DNA of 64,000 nucleotides, taken from the IMG/VR virus record IMGVR_UViG_3300025438_000007, positions 45,120-109,119 of that record. The stretch is one strand, 5' to 3'. The translations under genes were made by a program, and so were the position numbers. The notes under the pieces are model-generated. The model saw only the letters and a program-made list of their open reading frames with translations, was not told the DNA's origin and did not search any database. Every line of letters starts with the position of its first letter. Positions within the stretch are counted from its first letter, which is position 1. Positions 59,689 through 64,000 of this stretch are shown in pieces. This stretch comes from a virus.

Positions 59689-62600
59689 TTAAAAGATGTC
59701 ATCAAGTAAGTTAGATAGTCCACTAATCACTCCGCCTAAATCCCCGTCAAGAGCTAGATTAAACACGCTTTGAACTGTATCGCTATCAATAATTTGATAA
59801 CCGCTGTCCTCTATACAGGTTAGCTCATAAGGAGATTGAGAGCTCCAGTATGAAGCCGCGTGCCTTTTGCTGTTTGCGCCATCCCAAAAAGAGCCTCGAT
59901 ATCTTATGTCAGCAGTGTTTTGATAATAACGAGGGCCTCCGTTGCATTTTTGGTTTCCAGTCAAGCTTGACCTTGTTTTTACGTTCTTAGAGATAGAGTG
60001 TAAATGAACCTTGTTATGAATGCCGCCTGGAGGCGTGGACGCAAGCTCTCTAGTGATAATGTAATATGTGTTTGTTTTTCTCAAATTCTGAGAACCAGTA
60101 GTTGTTAAGTTTTTATAGAATTTAACATTCCTAAACTCAAATTTGTAAACGCATTTTGTGTAATATCTCTCTGTATAATCATAGTCAGCATTGCTTTCTG
60201 CTTGACAAGTGAGATGAGACCAGTCATTTGCCACTTCAAACAAGCTAAGTTCTATTCCTTGTCCAGCCGCTAAAGAATACGCATTTCCATTCCCAAATTT
60301 TATCTTAGCAGTTTTTATACCTAAGTTCTGAACATACAGCTTGGCGTCATTCACGGTTGACTGGTTTACTTCGCTATGCTCAGCATACCTCCATTCGTCT
60401 TGGTTTCCGTCGTCCTCAGTTTGTTTAAACTGAGGCTTTCTGTTTCCTGCTGTGTGTGACCCTTGAACTCTTGTTGGTCCAAAGTAAAATGTAATGGAAG
60501 ATTCGTTTTCTTTTAATTTAAGAGGATTGAGATTCTCATTTGGGTTCGAATTAACAATTCTGTAAAGGTCTAAATAGCCTGTCTTGATGAACGAATTTGA
60601 GTTTGAGCCTAAGTTTAAGTGTGTTTTTTGCCCCGTGTTAGACGCGATTACAGTCATCGAGTTAAAATGAGGAGATTTGCTTATGGTTCCGCCAACACTC
60701 CCTTCTTCTGGAGTCGTAATAGAGTTCGCATTACTTGCATTTAAGTCTTTGTCAAATGTAGCTTCTGATATTCCCCACCAAGAATATATTGCAGTTCTTG
60801 CCCAACCTTCTGGTTTCAGAAAGTATCCGTAACCACACTCGGTTCTTTGATACTTTTCTCCATTTAATACGCTTGATACGCCAGGCTGTGCTGGAAATGT
60901 TGGAATGTTTGGTTTGTATCCATTTGCATATTCTTCACTTCTATTCCCTCTGTTTTCATATCGATATAAAGTATTTTTTGACACAAATCTTGAAAAATCA
61001 GTTCGGAACCAGTCTCCATTAGTTCTATCAGACTCCACGCCATAACCACCAGTGCCTCCACCAAAGCCGTCATCTTGAAATTCTTCCACAAATGGATGTC
61101 CAATTCTGTCTCCATCTGTATACAAAGGGTGTTCTAGTACATATGAACCATCTTCTCCCGCGTTGTCATAAAAGTCTGGATTAGACTGAGATGGGAGCCT
61201 TGGTATTCCATATGGCTCAGGGTAATTATGACTCCACGCCTTTTCATAGGGAAACACCCCATTTGATGCGCCTTCCGCAGCCGCAGAAATGGGCACTTCA
61301 TCAAAGTTTTCATATGGAAAGTTTAAGTGAAAATGGTCTCTTCTTGAAAAGGTATTATCTTCAGTTAGGACTGTTTTTTGACCAGTAGCTCGGTATATAG
61401 CTTGCGGGCTATCATAAAACAGCTTCATTTGATATGCTGCCAACCATACTCCACGGTTCCCAGTTGGGACTCCTTCTCTGTCAGTCTTTAAGCCTTGTGG
61501 GTCATAGCAATTGGCAGGGAGCTTAAATGCTTGCCAGCCATCTCTTCTTATTTCAATGCGACTTTTGAGCTGTTTAAACTCATTTTTCCACATAAACTGC
61601 TGATTTTCTTCTCGGCTTCTAATGTCAGGAACTTCTACAACTTCAACATTTCGAATAGGATACCCCTCAGTAGCCATATCTCTAATCTGAACCTGAACAG
61701 GTGTTGGAACGCCCTGTGATTGTAATTGCTCAATTGTTTCCTCGTCTATCGCCACAGGGGGAACGAAGAACGTGCTCCATTTTCTGAGGTCAAGGTTTGA
61801 GTTTATGTTTACTTCTGTATATCCAGTCTGAAAATCGCCCCATGTTGGGACAACGTCAATTGGGAACTGCCGAAAAAAGAAAGAAGGAACAGTGTCAAAA
61901 TTTGGTTGATTGTCTGCTGGGAATGGGAAAAAATTTAAAGATATTTCATCCTTAGTCAGCCCTTGCTTAAACATGTCAACTTCAAACACCATCGTTTGTG
62001 TCCCAGTAGGGACGTTGTGAATAACAAATTCTCCCTCGTCATTCGTGTAGGTCATGAATTTATAATGAGAGGGCACTTGAGTGAAGTTGCTACCATCTTG
62101 TAAAAACTGCTCAGTATCTGCAGAGAAGCTCTCGGTATTAAAGTAGTCACTTTGTTTGCTAGCCTCTTTTAAGTTAAAACTAATTCGACTTCCATTATCA
62201 TCTACATCAGTTGCGTCTGAAAACACGTCTGAGGGGGCAAACACGCCAATAGGGACATTTCTAAGCGGAATCTTGATATTGTTACCATTTTCATCTTTCA
62301 CCTTCTGTATAGCCATTATACGGCCAAACACAACTCCTGTGTCAGACTCTTGTGTGGGGAAAGAGTTTCTGAGATTGTTATATATTGATAGAGTGTCTAA
62401 AGTTTTTTGAGTTCTCTCTAAACCTATTGTTATAAATAAATCATCCACAAGTTGTTCTCGGAAAAAAATGTAACTCTGAGAGTTTCCTGAAAACAGTTCG
62501 TTCATGTCAAGAGCAAAATTTCTTCTTGCTCTTGACTTTTGTGAAGAGGATAATGTGTAATCTAGAGTATTGGTGTAAACTGAGCCCGTAATTGTGCCAA

Positions 62601-62811
62601 TTCCAGCAGATGCAGGATTAACCCCAGAGTTGTTCACTCCTTTGTTAATCCATTGTTGATTACCATCAAAAGTGGTAATTTCATAAGGGAGATTTAGGTT
62701 GTCAAAAGTCATGTACGCAGGACTCTTTCCTTCTCCTGGTTGAAGGAAGGTATCGAAGTATACTATTGTTGTACCTGTTTTAGATTCTTTATAAAGGATT
62801 TCCTCGCGCAT
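59689..62811 (-). CDS. very large baseplate-type protein with carboxypeptidase-regulatory-like domain
   Basis: A 1040-residue structural protein. Residues about 160-290 contain VVFGRIMAIQKVKDENGNNI and LRNVPIGVF, then DEGEFVIHNVPTGTQTMVFE. This is the CarboxypepD_reg-type beta-sandwich pattern ('G-x-V ... nV-x-V ... d-G-e-F-x-I-x-x-v-P-x-G'). The remainder is Asn/Ser/Gly/Tyr-rich. Large proteins of this type are typical baseplate components of T4-like phages of marine Bacteroidota. The start codon lies in a perfect inverted repeat (62798-62845) that should occlude it in readthrough RNA. Confidence 0.75.
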   Translation of the reverse strand: MREEILYKESKTGTTIVYFDTFLQPGEGKSPAYMTFDNLNLPYEITTFDGNQQWINKGVNNSGVNPASAGIGTITGSVYTNTLDYTLSSSQKSRARRNFALDMNELFSGNSQSYIFFREQLVDDLFITIGLERTQKTLDTLSIYNNLRNSFPTQESDTGVVFGRIMAIQKVKDENGNNIKIPLRNVPIGVFAPSDVFSDATDVDDNGSRISFNLKEASKQSDYFNTESFSADTEQFLQDGSNFTQVPSHYKFMTYTNDEGEFVIHNVPTGTQTMVFEVDMFKQGLTKDEISLNFFPFPADNQPNFDTVPSFFFRQFPIDVVPTWGDFQTGYTEVNINSNLDLRKWSTFFVPPVAIDEETIEQLQSQGVPTPVQVQIRDMATEGYPIRNVEVVEVPDIRSREENQQFMWKNEFKQLKSRIEIRRDGWQAFKLPANCYDPQGLKTDREGVPTGNRGVWLAAYQMKLFYDSPQAIYRATGQKTVLTEDNTFSRRDHFHLNFPYENFDEVPISAAAEGASNGVFPYEKAWSHNYPEPYGIPRLPSQSNPDFYDNAGEDGSYVLEHPLYTDGDRIGHPFVEEFQDDGFGGGTGGYGVESDRTNGDWFRTDFSRFVSKNTLYRYENRGNRSEEYANGYKPNIPTFPAQPGVSSVLNGEKYQRTECGYGYFLKPEGWARTAIYSWWGISEATFDKDLNASNANSITTPEEGSVGGTISKSPHFNSMTVIASNTGQKTHLNLGSNSNSFIKTGYLDLYRIVNSNPNENLNPLKLKENESSITFYFGPTRVQGSHTAGNRKPQFKQTEDDGNQDEWRYAEHSEVNQSTVNDAKLYVQNLGIKTAKIKFGNGNAYSLAAGQGIELSLFEVANDWSHLTCQAESNADYDYTERYYTKCVYKFEFRNVKFYKNLTTTGSQNLRKTNTYYIITRELASTPPGGIHNKVHLHSISKNVKTRSSLTGNQKCNGGPRYYQNTADIRYRGSFWDGANSKRHAASYWSSQSPYELTCIEDSGYQIIDSDTVQSVFNLALDGDLGGVISGLSNLLDDIF

Positions 62812-62845
62812 CTACTTGCTTTTCAATAAATATGCGCGAGGAAAT
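62798..62845 (-). promoter_or_regulatory. start-codon-occluding hairpin around a late motif
   Basis: Minus-strand RNA carries ATTTCCTCGCGCAT (62845-62832), 20 bases, then ATGCGCGAGGAAAT (62811-62798). These are perfect 14-bp complements, and the second arm starts with the start codon of the 1040-residue gene. The motif ATATTTAT (62833-62826) begins at the end of the first arm and continues into the loop. Transcripts entering from the HNH gene can fold the start shut, whereas transcripts starting at the motif lack the first arm. Confidence 0.75.
62826..62833 (-). promoter_or_regulatory. late-promoter-like motif ATATTTAT
   Basis: Minus strand reads GCATATTTATTGAAAAG, 14 bases before the ATG at 62811, spanning the loop of the 14-bp inverted repeat. 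Confidence 0.6.
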
Positions 62846-62877
62846 TTATAATCTAAATGCTGATGTAGATAGATTCG

Positions 62878-63780
62878 TTAACTAGCTATGGATTGTAACT
62901 CTTTTAGTGAGATTGAACATTTATCATTTTTCATCATGTTTTCTTCCCAAGGAATCATTTCTAAATTGGCTATGTTTCCGATTATTTCTGGATTTACATC
63001 GTTTCTAAATCCCTCAGCGATAGAATATTTATGGTCAAGATGGTACGCGCCGTCTTCTCCTGCTTTGCCTCTTTTGTCGAAGTTTGATAGTGATTGGAGG
63101 TCTTGCTTATTTGTGATGCTTCTGACTTTTTGATGGTATTTTTTAAACTTTGGACGTATAGATTGAAATTCTTTATACGTATAACCAGTTCTAGCGAGGT
63201 AAATGTGGTCATGTAACCCACTCTCTTTGTTTTTTGTTTTTGTTTCTCTGAATTTGTCTAAACTTTCCTCTGAAAACAGCCCTCCTCCATTATATGTGTT
63301 TTTCAATTCAGTTCTAATAATTCCCTCTTTTTCTAACCAGCCTCTGACGCACCCATATGAAACACCTAAATCAGATGCTACTTCTTTTAGAGACATGCCA
63401 TCTGTGTATTTTGAAATGATATCAGACTTTAAGTCGGTTCTGCCTTTTTCGTAATCTGAGCTGCTCCTGAGTTTTATTTTTTCTTGCTTCAAAATTTTGG
63501 TCACACTCGTTCTTGAACATCCAATTTTATCTGCGATTTGATAAGATGACATTCCATCGTTATAGTGTTTAATGATTTTTGAGACAGGAAAAGAGTTTGG
63601 TCGTTTTTTGCCCGACATAGCTTTTGAAATGCTTCGAACTTCAAATCCTCGTCGTTTGATAACTTTCGTCACAAGGGTCGCGCTGTAACCAACCAACTTA
63701 GAAACTTCTAATGAAGACTTCTTTTGTTGAACATATAATTCTATTATCTGATTTTCCTCTTCGTGTGTTAATTTTCTCAT
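62878..63780 (-). CDS. HNH homing endonuclease with helix-turn-helix repeats
   Basis: A 300-residue protein from the ATG at 63780 (GTG at 63786 also possible). The first ~160 residues hold three helix-turn-helix units (about 5-50, 68-108, 118-158; for example KHYNDGMSSYQIADKIGCSR and KEVASDLGVSYGCVRGWLEK). This array recognises DNA. Residues 247-290 are an HNH nuclease: YHLDHKYSIAEGF (His249, Asp251-His252), IANLEMIPW (Asn274) and ENMMKND (Asn283). It is a free-standing mobile nuclease of the phage type, placed between two structural genes. It shares no late motif, so its transcript probably reads through to 62811. Confidence 0.88.
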   Translation of the reverse strand: MRKLTHEEENQIIELYVQQKKSSLEVSKLVGYSATLVTKVIKRRGFEVRSISKAMSGKKRPNSFPVSKIIKHYNDGMSSYQIADKIGCSRTSVTKILKQEKIKLRSSSDYEKGRTDLKSDIISKYTDGMSLKEVASDLGVSYGCVRGWLEKEGIIRTELKNTYNGGGLFSEESLDKFRETKTKNKESGLHDHIYLARTGYTYKEFQSIRPKFKKYHQKVRSITNKQDLQSLSNFDKRGKAGEDGAYHLDHKYSIAEGFRNDVNPEIIGNIANLEMIPWEENMMKNDKCSISLKELQSIAS

Positions 63781-63844
63781 TTCCACTTTGTTTGTAGAAT
63801 GATAATCAACACATGTTCGAATCTAAAGGTCCTGACAAAGAAAA

Positions 63845-64000
63845 TTAAGAGGCAACACGGATTTTTACGTCCATATTTGGATTCCTGAGCTCAAACATAG
63901 CTAAAGAGCTTCCAAAAATGGCGTTGTCCTGTGGGTTCATAGCTACTCTGTATCCTCCAGTTCCAATGATGTTTTCAATTGCCCCTGTGGATTGAGCATG
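63845..64000 (-). CDS. structural protein, 3' end only (partial)
   Basis: An open frame entering from the right edge and ending TAA at 63847-63845. The visible 51 residues read AQSTGAIENIIGTGGYRVAM, then NPQDNAIFGSSLAMFELRNP and NMDVKIRVAS. The sequence is protein-like and compact, and looks like the C-terminus of a tail or capsid protein. It ends 65 bases before the HNH gene start. The rest lies outside the window, so no family is claimed. Confidence 0.7.
   Translation of the reverse strand, partial: HAQSTGAIENIIGTGGYRVAMNPQDNAIFGSSLAMFELRNPNMDVKIRVAS

Noticed and set aside
801-62833. T4-type late promoters (TATAAATA in sense orientation)
   Set aside because: The motif read in the direction of transcription is CTATTTAT, the reverse complement, on both strands. 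It is not the standard T4 orientation.

Overview
The window looks like part of a large, tailed, T4-like (myovirus-type) bacteriophage genome. It is AT-rich and densely packed. Most genes are on the minus strand, and many neighbours overlap by a few bases (TAATG or ATGA junctions). Start codons lack Shine-Dalgarno sequences. Some promoter-like sites resemble the Bacteroidota -7 element (TAnnTTTG), and the phage IF-3 reads like Bacteroidota IF-3. A Bacteroidota host is therefore my inference, not a demonstrated fact.

Layout. (1) 1-4.7 kb: tail-fibre/adhesin genes (LRR-like, YadA-head-like, fibre N-terminal modules). (2) 4.8-19.4 kb: PcfJ-like proteins, a large unknown protein, small genes, and a cluster of multi-domain proteins typical of injected effectors (peptidase-like + ADP-ribosyltransferase + GNAT; ART + kinase; ParB-like). 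(3) 19.4-20.8 kb: an IS200/IS605-type relic, a terminator, and a gene that appears to need a -1 frameshift on an A9 run. (4) 20.85-23.5 kb, plus strand: an RNA with a perfect tRNA acceptor stem and T arm but no D arm, a membrane protein, full-length translation initiation factor IF-3, and a small gene. (5) 23.5-29.1 kb: virion-associated proteins and the endolysin. (6) 29.2-42.3 kb: DNA metabolism. This block holds a SNF2 helicase with a LAGLIDADG intein inside its Walker A motif, a Cas4/RecB-like nuclease, a natural Mre11-Rad50 (SbcD-SbcC) single-chain fusion, a metallophosphatase and a RuvC-like resolvase. (7) 42.3-62.8 kb: baseplate/tail structural genes, including paralogues sharing N- and C-terminal modules, Calx-beta-like modules and a 1040-residue protein. 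(8) 62.9-64 kb: an HNH homing endonuclease and the 3' end of another structural gene.

Regulation. Seventeen transcription-unit starts carry CTATTTAT (or a one- or two-base variant), 2-40 bases upstream of the start codon and in the direction of transcription. I read it as a late promoter. It is the reverse complement of the T4 late -10 box. A second, weaker class (TATATTnG) precedes DNA-metabolism genes and the tRNA-like RNA. Upstream of the 1040-residue gene, a perfect 14-bp inverted repeat would bury the start codon in readthrough RNA but not in RNA made from the late motif in its loop.

The most unusual items are two identical 363-bp orphan IS605/omega-RNA-like elements plus a divergent third copy, the D-armless tRNA-like RNA next to IF-3, the Mre11-Rad50 fusion, the Walker A intein, the A9 frameshift and the start-occluding hairpin. 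Family assignments come from reading motifs by eye. No database search was run.
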